A stretch of 64,000 nucleotides of DNA from Pseudomonas putida (GTDB lineage: Bacteria; Pseudomonadota; Gammaproteobacteria; Pseudomonadales; Pseudomonadaceae): positions 101,102 through 165,101 of the forward strand of contig NZ_JANHKS010000008.1 of the NCBI RefSeq assembly GCF_028682175.1, given 5' to 3'. How positions within the stretch are numbered: position 1 is the first letter of the stretch; every line of letters starts with the position of its first letter. Below, one piece after another: positions 50,437 to 59,296 of this stretch. The notes below the pieces were generated by a model. The model did no database searches and was not told where the DNA came from. It worked only from the letters and a program-made list of their open reading frames with translations. The position numbers and the translations under genes are program-made.

Positions 50437-51771
50437 TCAGGCAGTTTTTGTTTTTACAGCGGCGGCAGCGGCCAGCAATGACCGGCCAATGAAATCGTTG
50501 TTGTCCACGACGCCCGGCAGGGTGAAGAAATAACCGCCGCCGGTGGGCTTGAGGTATTCCTCCAGCGGCTCGCCGTTGAGCCGGGTCTGGACGGTGATGA
50601 AGCCTTTTTCCAGGTCCTGCTGGTAGCAGATGAACAACAGCCCCATGTCCAGCTGGCCGTTCTTGTTGACGCCGTTGGAATAGTTGAACGGACGACGCAG
50701 GATCAGGTTCTTCTGGGTGTCTGCGGTGCGCGGGTTGGCCAGGCGGATGTGCGAATCCAGGCGGGTGATCTTGCCTTCCGGGTCCTTCTTGTAATCCGGG
50801 ACGTCGGTTTCGCTCTTGCCATCCATCGGCGCGCCGGCAGCCTTGGTGCGGCCGAAGATCGACTCCTGCTCCTGCAGCGGCGTGCGGTCCCAGCGCTCGA
50901 CGAAGTTGCGGATGATCCGCACCGCCTGATAGCTGCCGTTGACCGCCCAGGCCGGCTCGTCGCTGCCCGGCTGGACCCAGACCAGTTCGTTCATGGTCTT
51001 CTGGTTGTTGGAGTCCGGGTTGGCAGAACCATCACGGAAACCCAGGAAGTTGCGCGCGCTTTCCGGCTGCTGACCCGGCTTGAGCGGGGCCTGGGCCGGC
51101 ACGGTGCCTTCCTGTTTCCAGCGCACCATGAGCAGGTCTGGCAGGTTCTTCACGATGTCGCGCAGGGCGTGGATGTTGCTGTCCGGCGCGTTGGAGCAGA
51201 ACTGAATGCTCAGGTCGCCGTGGCAGCAGGCGGCTTCCAGTGCATCGTTGGGGAAGCCGACCATGCGTTGCAGGCGCTTGGGTTTGACCTGTTCCAGGCC
51301 GAAGCGCTCGTCGAACAGCGAGTCGCCCACCGATACGGTGATGGTCAGGTTGTCGGGCGTCACCACAGGGCCGAGGATGCCGGAATCCAGCGGCGGCAGC
51401 TTCGGATCGACCTGGGGCACCGGGCCGCCGGTCATCAGGAAGGCGATGCGGTCGTTGAGGGTGCGGAACATGCGCTCCAGGTCTTCGCGATCCTGGGCCA
51501 GCACGTCGAAGGAGACCATCATCCCGGCCACCGGGCGCGGGGTGACGATGCCGCTCTGGTGCACGCCGTGGAAGTCGTTGTGATCCTGGGTCTTCTCGCT
51601 TTTCGGCGCTTCGGTCACTTGCGCAGGGGCAGGCTGTCCCGAGGTACTGCCGGCCAGGGCATTGCTGCTCAGGCTGGCACCGGCAATGGCGGCGCCGGCA
51701 GCGCCCAGACCGAGCAGGACACGACGGCGTTCAGCGGAAATCGGCGCGTTGGATGAATCAAAATCTTTCAT
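50437..51771 (-). CDS. efeB: EfeB: Tat-exported DyP-type haem peroxidase
   Basis: A 444-residue peroxidase of the efe iron system. The twin-arginine signal is RRRVLLGLGAAGAAIAGAS. The DyP motif GxxDG appears in LGFRDGSANPD, and the proximal region includes HIRLANPRT. It is thought to oxidise ferrous iron or release iron from haem in the periplasm. It lies between efeO and efeM. Confidence 0.95.
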   Translation of the reverse strand: MKDFDSSNAPISAERRRVLLGLGAAGAAIAGASLSSNALAGSTSGQPAPAQVTEAPKSEKTQDHNDFHGVHQSGIVTPRPVAGMMVSFDVLAQDREDLERMFRTLNDRIAFLMTGGPVPQVDPKLPPLDSGILGPVVTPDNLTITVSVGDSLFDERFGLEQVKPKRLQRMVGFPNDALEAACCHGDLSIQFCSNAPDSNIHALRDIVKNLPDLLMVRWKQEGTVPAQAPLKPGQQPESARNFLGFRDGSANPDSNNQKTMNELVWVQPGSDEPAWAVNGSYQAVRIIRNFVERWDRTPLQEQESIFGRTKAAGAPMDGKSETDVPDYKKDPEGKITRLDSHIRLANPRTADTQKNLILRRPFNYSNGVNKNGQLDMGLLFICYQQDLEKGFITVQTRLNGEPLEEYLKPTGGGYFFTLPGVVDNNDFIGRSLLAAAAAVKTKTA

Positions 51772-51837
51772 GTTGGAGGCTTACTTCGCTCTGGTTTCAG
51801 GGCCGGGCGGATGCGTCGAACATCCGCCCGGGGGCGC

Positions 51838-53049
51838 TTACAGGCCGGTAAGGCCCAGGGCCGGATCGATTCCATCGAGTGCATCGGCCAGTGCCTTGGC
51901 CTTGTCCGAAATCTGTTTCTTCTGCTCGCTGCTGACCTGGTCGTACGGCTTGTAGCCGTCGTCGGTCTTGAGCATCAGCAACTGGTCGTCCAGCGCTGTG
52001 GTCGCGTCGTCGATCTTCTTGAGTACGTCGCCCGAGGTCTTGCTCAGCAGAGGGCGCAGCAGGTCGACGACCTTGCGCGTGCCTTCAAGGTTGGCGGCGA
52101 AACCTGTGACATCGACGTGGCTGTAGCGCTCTTCCTCGCCGTTGCTGCGGATCTCGGCCAGGCTTCTGATGTTGCGCACCACCATGCTCGCCAGTTGCTC
52201 GGGGGCGATGCTCTGGGCCAGCAGTTGTTCTTTCAGGGAGGCGATGTCGCTTTGCAGTTTCTGCACGACAGGCGCCAGGCCATCGACCGACTTCTGCGAG
52301 AACAGGCCGAATTCGATGCGGTGGAAGCCGCCGAAGCCTGGGTCCTGCTCGCGTTTTTCGAAGTAGTCGGCGCGTGCGTTGATGGCGTTGTCCAGTTCGG
52401 CCAGACGCTGGGCGGCCGGGGCGATGCGCTGGTAGGCAGCGCGGGCCGGGGCATATGCCTGCTGGGCCTTGGTCAGGTCGCCGCTTTCGATGGCTTGCTG
52501 CAGGTCGGTCACGGCGCGGATCAGCGCGCTGCTGCGGGTGCTCAGGTAGACGCGGTATTCGGACAGCGGCCCGATGAACGCCACCATCGAAGGCCGGGCC
52601 TTGGCGGCCGCTTCGGATTCTGCGGTCGGGGTCACGTGCAGGGTGCCGCGCGGGTTGCTCAACAGGCCGCAGGTGATGGCGTAGTCGCCCGGTTGCAGGT
52701 TGGCGTTGATGATCTGGCTCAGGCCCGGAACGATGTTCTCACGCTCCTCGACCACCAGCACGCCGTCGAGGATTTCCCATTCCACGGCCCGCTCGGAGGC
52801 GTTGACGATACGGAACGCATTTTTGCCTGCCGGTACGGTGATTTCGTTCGGCTCGCAATTCTTGGCGTGGATGGTGACCACGGTTTCGTTGCCGCTGTTG
52901 GCCACGCGCTTTTTGTGCGCCGCCTGGGATGCGAAATAGAACATGGCGCCTGCCGCGATCATCAGCAGTACCGAGCCTGCGACGGCGAACTGCAGGGCGC
53001 GAGGTGGCTTGGCTTTCTTGGGCGGAAGGCCGTTGGGACTGGAGGTCAT
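51838..53049 (-). CDS. efeO: EfeO: cupredoxin-M75 periplasmic iron-binding protein
   Basis: A 403-residue protein with an N-terminal anchor or signal (about 18-38), a cupredoxin domain (about 48-115; NCEPNEITVPAGKNAFRIVN, AITCGLLSNPRGTLHV), and an M75 domain with GFHRIEFGLFSQ and GEEERYSHVDVTGF. It delivers iron to EfeU. Its start is 8 bases after the efeU stop. Confidence 0.95.
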   Translation of the reverse strand: MTSSPNGLPPKKAKPPRALQFAVAGSVLLMIAAGAMFYFASQAAHKKRVANSGNETVVTIHAKNCEPNEITVPAGKNAFRIVNASERAVEWEILDGVLVVEERENIVPGLSQIINANLQPGDYAITCGLLSNPRGTLHVTPTAESEAAAKARPSMVAFIGPLSEYRVYLSTRSSALIRAVTDLQQAIESGDLTKAQQAYAPARAAYQRIAPAAQRLAELDNAINARADYFEKREQDPGFGGFHRIEFGLFSQKSVDGLAPVVQKLQSDIASLKEQLLAQSIAPEQLASMVVRNIRSLAEIRSNGEEERYSHVDVTGFAANLEGTRKVVDLLRPLLSKTSGDVLKKIDDATTALDDQLLMLKTDDGYKPYDQVSSEQKKQISDKAKALADALDGIDPALGLTGL

Positions 53050-53057
53050 GGTTGCCC

Positions 53058-53927
53058 TTATTTGTTCGAAACTGAAGTGGAGTGGCCGTGTTCATGGGCA
53101 GGCCGGGTGGGCAGACTCACCACCTTGGCCTGCGGCTTGAAGAACAGGACCAGTGCGAAGACCAGATAGGCCAGGTAGGCCACCAGCACGCTGACGCTTG
53201 GCGCATCCTGATAACCGAACATGCCGGCCAGTACCGAGCCGGTCGGGCCGTCCATCGGCAGGATCGGGCTGATGTCGAAGACCACTTCCTGGAAGTAGTT
53301 CCAGATCCCGGCTTCATGCAGCGAGCGCACCGAGTTGGCGAGGATGCCCGCCGCCACGATGAGGATGAACAGGCCGGTGTAACGGAAGAACATGCTCAGG
53401 TTCAGGCGCATGCTGCCCTTGTAGATGGCGATGCCGATGGCCACGGCAATGATTAGGCCCAGCAGCGCGCCCAGCGGGCCGGATGCGCCTTCGCTCTGCT
53501 GGAACACGGCCAACAGGAAGAACACGGTTTCAAGGCTTTCGCGGGCCACGGCGAAGAACACCATGGCGATCAGGGCGTAGGTCTGGTTCCTGGAGCCGGC
53601 GAGGGCGGCGTCCAGCGACTGATGGAGATCATGCTTGACCGACCGCGCGACCTTGCGCATCCATACAACCATGGAGCTGAGGATGACCACGGCGATCAGG
53701 CCGACCACACCTTCGAACAGTTCCTGTTGCTTCTGCGGGAATTCGGCGCTGACCATTTCCAGGCCGCCGCCGACGAACAGCGCCAGCGCTGCCGCGAGGA
53801 AGACCCCGATCCATACGGCTGGCATCCACTCGCCACGGCCGGTCTGCTTCAGGTAGCTGGCGATGATGCCAACGATAAGCGCGGCCTCAATCCCCTCGCG
53901 CAACATGATCAAGAATGGAACAAGCAT
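53058..53927 (-). CDS. efeU: EfeU: FTR1-family iron permease
   Basis: A 289-residue permease with seven membrane segments. The two REXXE iron-path motifs are REGIEAAL near residue 10 and ARESLETVFF near 130. It is first in the operon, below a strong Fur box at 54004-54022, so it should be induced by iron limitation. Confidence 0.95.
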   Translation of the reverse strand: MLVPFLIMLREGIEAALIVGIIASYLKQTGRGEWMPAVWIGVFLAAALALFVGGGLEMVSAEFPQKQQELFEGVVGLIAVVILSSMVVWMRKVARSVKHDLHQSLDAALAGSRNQTYALIAMVFFAVARESLETVFFLLAVFQQSEGASGPLGALLGLIIAVAIGIAIYKGSMRLNLSMFFRYTGLFILIVAAGILANSVRSLHEAGIWNYFQEVVFDISPILPMDGPTGSVLAGMFGYQDAPSVSVLVAYLAYLVFALVLFFKPQAKVVSLPTRPAHEHGHSTSVSNK

Positions 53928-54003
53928 TTATCACCGAAGTAAATCTGATAGGGTGTGCAGCGTGAACGCGTACTGGAGCCATTCGCATTCAGCCAATGTG
54001 TAA

Positions 54004-54022
54004 CATAATGATACTCATTATT
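54004..54022. promoter_or_regulatory. Fur box upstream of efeU
   Basis: CATAATGATACTCATTATT fits the 19-base Fur consensus (GATAATGATAATCATTATC) with few mismatches. An overlapping palindrome CTCATT-N4-AATGAG extends it to the right. It lies about 80 bases before the efeU start. A short AAGC/GCAAG direct-repeat patch at 54096-54123 is unexplained. Confidence 0.9.
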
Positions 54023-54147
54023 GAATGAGCATACTTGTTTTTTTGCTTTTTTCAGGATTTGTGCAGGTGTTCAGGTGGCGTTCAGCCATGGGGCAGCTGC
54101 AAGCTTAAAGCCGCAAGCTGCAAGAGGGATTTGCGTTGTGCCGGGAC

Positions 54148-54240
54148 CCCGTAGCAGCACGGCTTGCCGGCGGGAGCGGTGGAACAGTTGAACAATTCTT
54201 GGCTGACACACCGCCCCCGCCGGCAAGCCGTGCTGCTACA
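54148..54240. repeat. REPIN overlapping the end of the LysR gene
   Basis: Arms of the GTAGCAGCACGGCTTGCCGG family in inverted orientation. The right arm supplies the TAG stop of the LysR gene at 54236-54238. Confidence 0.88.
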
Positions 54241-55129
54241 GAGTTACCGCTGGCAGAGATTTCTTCATCAGGTCGGCGAATCGTGTCGCTGCGGGGCTCA
54301 AGCCAAATCCCGTGCGGGTTATCAGGCCAATCTCCCGGTTCACCCCCGCATGCTCGATGCGCACCTGCACCAGGTCACCCCGGCCTTCGTCGGCGGATTC
54401 CGGGAGCAGCGTCATACCCAGCCCCTGTCGCACCAGGGCCATGACCGTGGACATGTAGTTCGCTTCCAGCCCCGGCGTCAGAATCAATCCCTCGTCGGCA
54501 AAGAGTTGTTCCACCCGTTCACGCACGCTGCTGTCGCGGCCGGTGAGGATGATCGGTTGCCCGGCCAGTTCAGCCAGAGCAATCGAACCGCGCTCGGCCA
54601 ACGGATGGTCCAGCGGCACGAACAGGCTCAGCCGGTCCATCATCACCACCTCGAATTCCAGCCCGTGGCTCAGCCGGGCCCGCACCCCCAGGCCGAAATC
54701 CACTTCGCCTTCACGCACCAGCGCGTCGATGCGCTGGGCCACCACGTCCCGCAGTCGCACTTCGACGCCCGGAAACTGCTCGCGGAAGGTTTTGAGGATC
54801 GGCGGCAGAGCGCCTGAACACATCGAGGGCAGGGCGGCGATGGTCACCACGCCCCGGCGCAGGGCGGCCAGATCCCTTGAGCCGCTGACGATGTTGTCCA
54901 GATCAAGCAGTAGCTTCTCCATCGGCCCGCGATTGTTCTGCCCGGCAGCGGTCAGGCTGACATGGCGCGGGCTGCGTTCGAGCAGGGTGACGCCGAGCCA
55001 GTCTTCCAGTTGCTGGATCTGAACGGTCAGCGCCGAGGGCGAGAGGTTCAGCTCCACCGCCGCCTTGGCAAAGCTGCCGCTGTTGGCCACGGCCAGGAAG
55101 GCGCGGATGTGTTGGATGGAATTCTTCAT
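54236..55129 (-). CDS. LysR-family regulator divergent to the CitMHS-AtuA genes
   Basis: A 297-residue LysR regulator. The helix-turn-helix is in SFAKAAVELNLSPSALTVQI, and an effector domain starts near 92 (GVVTIAALPSMCSGALPPIL). The resemblance is to CynR/CbbR-like members. It is divergent from the transporter gene at 55385 and presumably controls it. Its stop codon comes from a REP arm, so the original C-terminus may have been a few residues different. Confidence 0.9.
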   Translation of the reverse strand: MKNSIQHIRAFLAVANSGSFAKAAVELNLSPSALTVQIQQLEDWLGVTLLERSPRHVSLTAAGQNNRGPMEKLLLDLDNIVSGSRDLAALRRGVVTIAALPSMCSGALPPILKTFREQFPGVEVRLRDVVAQRIDALVREGEVDFGLGVRARLSHGLEFEVVMMDRLSLFVPLDHPLAERGSIALAELAGQPIILTGRDSSVRERVEQLFADEGLILTPGLEANYMSTVMALVRQGLGMTLLPESADEGRGDLVQVRIEHAGVNREIGLITRTGFGLSPAATRFADLMKKSLPAVTL

Positions 55130-55153
55130 AGTTTCAGTCTCTCGCCGCAGTTG

Positions 55154-55243
55154 GTAGCAGCACGGCTTGCCGGCGGGGGCGGTGGGTCAGTTGAAAAATT
55201 CTTGGCTGACACACCGCTCCCGCCGGCAAGCCGTGCTGCTACG
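55154..55243. repeat. REPIN in the LysR/CitMHS divergent region
   Basis: Inverted GTAGCAGCACGGCTTGCCGG arms. The remaining 140 bases up to 55385 are AT-richer and should hold the divergent promoters. Confidence 0.88.
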
Positions 55244-55384
55244 GGTTGGTCTTATCGTTCTGAATTTACGAATGTGCGCCTGCGAACATTTCAATTTACA
55301 AATCTTACCCCCGTTTTGATACTCGATGAAAACAACAACAGCTCATTCCATGCACTGCGCAGAGGAATGACCAAGGATCCGTCC

Positions 55385-56677
55385 ATGCCCGCCACGCTCG
55401 GTGTCATTACTATTCTTTGCTTGCTCGCCGCCGTCATGAGCAAGCGCCTCTCGCCCCTGGTCGCGTTGATCGCCTTGCCGATCATTGCCGCATTGATCGG
55501 CGGTTTCGGCCTGCAGACCAGCGCCTTCATCATCACCGGTATCAAGAACGTCGCGCCCGTGGTCGGCATGTTCGTGTTCGCCATTCTGTTCTTCGGGGTG
55601 ATGACCGACGCCGGGATGCTTGACCCGATCATCGACCGCATTCTGCGCACAGTCGGCACCCGCCCTACGCGCATCGTCGTGGGGACCGCGCTGCTGGCGT
55701 TGCTGGTGCACCTGGATGGCTCCGGCGCCGTGACCTTTCTGGTGACAATTCCGGCGATGCTGCCGCTGTACACCCGGCTGGGCATCGACCGCAGGATCCT
55801 GGCCTGTGTCGCGGCGATGGCCGCAGGGGTGAACTTCCTGCCCTGGACCGGCCCGGTGCTGCGTTCCTCGGCGGCGTTGCATGTGCCAGTGGCCGATCTG
55901 TTCCAGCCGTTGATTCCGGTGCAGATTGTCGGCCTGGCATTCGTCTTCATCAGCGCCTGGTTGCTGGGCCGTCGTGAAGAAAAGCGCCTGGGCCTGGGCA
56001 AGGGCGTGAACGTCGATGTCGTGCCCCAGCGGGTGCTGAGCGAGCAGGAAGAAGTGCTGCGCCGTCCGCGTCTGTTCTGGCTCAACCTGCTGCTGACCAT
56101 CGTGGTCATGGCGGTGATGATTGCCGGCTGGGTCGATCCGGTGGTGATGTTCATGGTCGGCACCGTGCTTGCGCTGTGCATCAATTACCCCAACGTCGAC
56201 GCCCAGCGGGCGCGTATCGATGCCCATGCCAAGACCGCCCTGACCATGGCCAGCATTCTTCTGGCGGCCGGGGTGTTCACCGGCATCATGCAGGGCACCG
56301 GGATGCTCAAGGCCATGGCCGAGGTGGCGGTGGCGCAGATTCCGGCCGGCCACGGCAAGTTGATTCCGATGGTGGTGGGCTTCCTGTCCATGCCGCTGAG
56401 TCTGTTGTTCGATCCCGATTCGTTCTATTTCGGCGTGATGCCGGTGATTGCCGAGGTGGGCCGCACCCTGGGCATCGACCCGCTGCAGGTGGCCCAGGCG
56501 TCGCTGCTGGGCGTGCACACCACGGGCTTCCCGGTCAGCCCCCTGACGCCTGCGACCTTTCTGCTGGTAGGCCTGTGCAAGATCGAACTGGCGGACCATC
56601 AGCGCTTCACCATCCCGTTCCTGTTTGGCGCCTCGGTGCTGATGACCCTGACCGCCCTGCTGCTGGGAGTGTTTTGA
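55385..56677 (+). CDS. CitMHS-family carboxylate transporter
   Basis: A 430-residue permease with about twelve membrane segments. Features include LVALIALPIIAALIGGFGLQ, HLDGSGAVTFLVTIPAMLPL, NFLPWTGPVLRSSAAL, and DPDSFYFGVMP near the end. CitM and CitH carry metal-citrate complexes. The start MPATLG follows AAGGA; an ATG 18 bases upstream has its ribosome site too close. The next gene starts on the base after its stop. The true substrate is probably a citrate-like acid used by the AtuA genes. Confidence 0.88.
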   Translation: MPATLGVITILCLLAAVMSKRLSPLVALIALPIIAALIGGFGLQTSAFIITGIKNVAPVVGMFVFAILFFGVMTDAGMLDPIIDRILRTVGTRPTRIVVGTALLALLVHLDGSGAVTFLVTIPAMLPLYTRLGIDRRILACVAAMAAGVNFLPWTGPVLRSSAALHVPVADLFQPLIPVQIVGLAFVFISAWLLGRREEKRLGLGKGVNVDVVPQRVLSEQEEVLRRPRLFWLNLLLTIVVMAVMIAGWVDPVVMFMVGTVLALCINYPNVDAQRARIDAHAKTALTMASILLAAGVFTGIMQGTGMLKAMAEVAVAQIPAGHGKLIPMVVGFLSMPLSLLFDPDSFYFGVMPVIAEVGRTLGIDPLQVAQASLLGVHTTGFPVSPLTPATFLLVGLCKIELADHQRFTIPFLFGASVLMTLTALLLGVF

Positions 56678-58036
56678 ATGAAGACCCTACGTATTGGCGC
56701 CGGCGCCGGCTATTCGGGCGACCGCATCGAGCCCGCGGTGGAGCTGGCCGACAAGGGCGAGCTGGATTACCTGGTGTTCGAATGCCTGGCCGAACGCACC
56801 ATCGCGCTGGCGCAACAGGCGCGGCTGGCTGACCCCGAGGCCGGTTTCGACCCGCTGCTGGCCGAGCGCATGCGCCGGGTGCTGCCGTTCGTGGCCCGTG
56901 GACGTGAAACCGGGCAGCGCCGCTTGCGCATCATCAGCAACATGGGCGCGGCCAACCCTCTGTCGGCCGCGCGTGAAGTGCGGCGCATTGCAGCCGAGTT
57001 GGGGCTGACGGGACTGGTGGTCGCAGCCGTGACCGGCGATGACGTGCTCGCGCAACTGCCTCCCGAACAGTTGCTCGACAACGGCGCCACGGTCGGTTCA
57101 CTGGGCGAGCGGCTGATTTCCGCCAACGCTTATCTGGGCGCCGAGGGCATCGTCGAAGCGCTCAAGGCCGACGTCGATGTGGTGATCACAGGGCGCGTGG
57201 CGGACCCTTCATTGTTTCTCGCGCCACAGCTGTTCGAATTCGGCTGGGCTCATGACGACTGGACGCGGCTGGGACGCGGCACCCTGATCGGACATCTGCT
57301 CGAATGCGCGGGGCAGATCACCGGCGGCTATTTTGCCGATCCGGGGGTGAAGGACGTGCCCGATCTGGCACGCCTGGGTTTCCCGCTGGCCGAAGTGGAC
57401 GCCGAGGGCAGGGCGGTCATCAGCAAGGTCGCAGGCTCTGGCGGGCGTATCGACACCGCGACCTGCACCGAGCAGATGATCTACGAGGTGCATGATCCCG
57501 AGGCGTACCTGACGCCGGACGTCACGGCTGATTTCTCCGGTGTGTCGTTCAGCGTCATCGCCGCCAATCAGGTGAGGGCCGACGGCGCCAATGGTCATGC
57601 CCGCCCGCAGACGCTGAAGGTGTCGGTGGGTTACCTGGATGGCTGGATCGGCGAGGGACAGATTTCCTATGGCGGCCCCGGCGCCCTGGCCCGCGCGCAG
57701 CTTGCCCGTGAGGTGGTGCTGGAACGTTTGAAGCTCACCGGCGTGGTGTGTGATGAAGTGCGTGCCGACCTGATGGGCGTCGATTCGCTGCACGGCGCCG
57801 AGTTGGGTGCACGCGCAGGTGGCGAGCCGTGGGAGGTGCGCTTGCGGGTAGCCGGTCGCTGCGCCGACAAGGCCCAGGCGGTGCGTATTGGCAACGAAGT
57901 GGAAACCCTCTACACCAACGGCCCCTATGGCGGCGGCGGGGCAACCAAGGGGGTGCGGCAGGTGGTGGCGGTGGCGTCGCTGTTGCTGCCCCGTGATGCG
58001 GTCACGCCGCAGGTTCATCTGGAGGATGCATCGTGA
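56678..58036 (+). CDS. AtuA/DUF1446 family protein
   Basis: A 452-residue cytoplasmic protein of the AtuA (acyclic terpene utilisation) family. Recognisable are RIGAGAGYSGDRIEPA at the start, RIISNMGAANPLSAA, DVVITGRVADPSLFLAP and NGPYGGGGATKGVRQ near the end. The biochemical activity of the family is not established. Translation is coupled to both the transporter and the small partner at 58033 (4-base overlap GTGA). No terpene genes are nearby, so the role here is likely breakdown of an organic acid. Confidence 0.88.
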   Translation: MKTLRIGAGAGYSGDRIEPAVELADKGELDYLVFECLAERTIALAQQARLADPEAGFDPLLAERMRRVLPFVARGRETGQRRLRIISNMGAANPLSAAREVRRIAAELGLTGLVVAAVTGDDVLAQLPPEQLLDNGATVGSLGERLISANAYLGAEGIVEALKADVDVVITGRVADPSLFLAPQLFEFGWAHDDWTRLGRGTLIGHLLECAGQITGGYFADPGVKDVPDLARLGFPLAEVDAEGRAVISKVAGSGGRIDTATCTEQMIYEVHDPEAYLTPDVTADFSGVSFSVIAANQVRADGANGHARPQTLKVSVGYLDGWIGEGQISYGGPGALARAQLAREVVLERLKLTGVVCDEVRADLMGVDSLHGAELGARAGGEPWEVRLRVAGRCADKAQAVRIGNEVETLYTNGPYGGGGATKGVRQVVAVASLLLPRDAVTPQVHLEDAS

Positions 58037-58356
58037 GTTCAGTCAAATTACGCGAGCTGGCCCATTCCCGTACCGGTGACAAGGGCGATACCTCGAATAT
58101 TTCGGTGGTTGCGTTCAAGGCAGAAGACTATCCGCGCCTGGTCGAGCAACTGACCGCTGAGCGTGTGGCTGCCCACTTTGCCCAGTTGTTGAACCCGGAA
58201 GCCGGGTCGGTACGGCGCTATGAACTGCCCAACGTGCAGGCGCTGAATTTCGTGCTGCCGGGGATTCTCAAGGGCGGGGTGACAAGATCCCTGGCGCTGG
58301 ATGCCCATGGCAAGGCGCTGGGGGCTGCGTTGCTGGATATCGAGATCGAAGTCTGA
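58033..58356 (+). CDS. Small AtuA-partner protein (ferredoxin-like fold)
   Basis: A 107-residue protein starting with GTG inside the atuA-like stop. The conserved segments LAHSRTGDKGDTSNISVVAF, RRYELPNVQALNFVLPG and GVTRSLALDAHGKALG are the hallmark of the small subunit or domain that accompanies DUF1446 proteins. In other genomes it is fused to their C-terminus, which suggests a stable complex. Confidence 0.87.
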   Translation: MSSVKLRELAHSRTGDKGDTSNISVVAFKAEDYPRLVEQLTAERVAAHFAQLLNPEAGSVRRYELPNVQALNFVLPGILKGGVTRSLALDAHGKALGAALLDIEIEV

Positions 58357-58403
58357 CCGAGATCAATTGGCATGACGCAGATCCATCGCCATGGCACAGA
58401 TTC

Positions 58404-58495
58404 ACTGTAGGAGCGCGCTTGCCCGCGACGGCGGCGTGTCAGATATATCACCGGCCCAGGCACGGCCCTGTCGCGGGCAAGCGCGCTCCTACAGT
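58404..58495. repeat. REPIN, GAGCGCGCTTGCCCGCGA family
   Basis: Inverted arms ACTGTAGGAGCGCGCTTGCC and inverse lie between two convergent genes. Confidence 0.9.
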
Positions 58496-58573
58496 GGTGA
58501 TGCAGTGTGTCAGTTGATGAAGGTGGAGCCGATGGACCGCCGTCGCGGGCGAGCGCCCCCGCAGGGTTCAGTG

Positions 58574-59296
58574 TCAGTCTCGGGATTGGCGATTCTGCAA
58601 AAACACCACATACCCCCGAAACCACGGGCTGCTCTGCAAATACTCCGGCGCCGTCCAGTCCCCGCCCTGAATCAGACCAACCTTGAACGGCAACCCAAGC
58701 CGGCTCATGCGGGGCAGGTAGGCGGCGTAGTCTGGGATGCTGTGGCGGCCCTGGTAGGTCTGCACCACCACTTCGTCCACCACGCCCTGCAACTGGGCGA
58801 TGGCCTGCGGGTCGGCGTTGCTGCTCCAGTCCATCAGCCCGGTGATGCTCAGCTTGTAGCGGGCGGGCAGGCGTTGGCGCAGGTCCTTGAGGAAGGTCAC
58901 GTACTCTTGCAGGTAGCGAGTGCGGGCGTCGAAATCGATCTGCACGCCGGTCACTGCATTGCCTGCCTGCTGCCAGCGCGACACCTGCCCCAGTAACTGG
59001 CTGTACACCGATTCCGGCCAGCGCAGGGTGTGGGCGCGGTAGACGATCCACAGGTCTTGTTGCGGCAGGCGGCGCACGCCCATGCCCTGGGCGATGAAGT
59101 CTACCCGCTGGCGGTCATGGCGGGGCGCGAAGATCTGGCCCTGCAACACATACAGCGTGCGCGCCTGATCCAGCACCGGCTGCGAGGCGACGCCGCTCCA
59201 CAGCCAGAACGCATCGTGGTCCCGCGCATCCACTGCCGCCCAGGCCGGGCTGCTGGCGAGCGTTGCCAGCAGCAGTGCGATCAGCCGCCTCTTCAT
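58574..59296 (-). CDS. DUF3142 family exported protein
   Basis: A 240-residue protein with a signal peptide (MKRRLIALLLATLASSPAWA). The mature part looks like a TIM-barrel of glycosidase type: AFWLWSGV, VTGVQIDFDARTRYLQEYV, YKLSITGLMDWS and VVVQTYQGRHSIPDY. This matches DUF3142. Its ATG overlaps the upstream stop by one base (TAATG), so it is coupled to the 721-residue protein. A sugar-polymer substrate is inference. Confidence 0.82.
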   Translation of the reverse strand: MKRRLIALLLATLASSPAWAAVDARDHDAFWLWSGVASQPVLDQARTLYVLQGQIFAPRHDRQRVDFIAQGMGVRRLPQQDLWIVYRAHTLRWPESVYSQLLGQVSRWQQAGNAVTGVQIDFDARTRYLQEYVTFLKDLRQRLPARYKLSITGLMDWSSNADPQAIAQLQGVVDEVVVQTYQGRHSIPDYAAYLPRMSRLGLPFKVGLIQGGDWTAPEYLQSSPWFRGYVVFLQNRQSRD

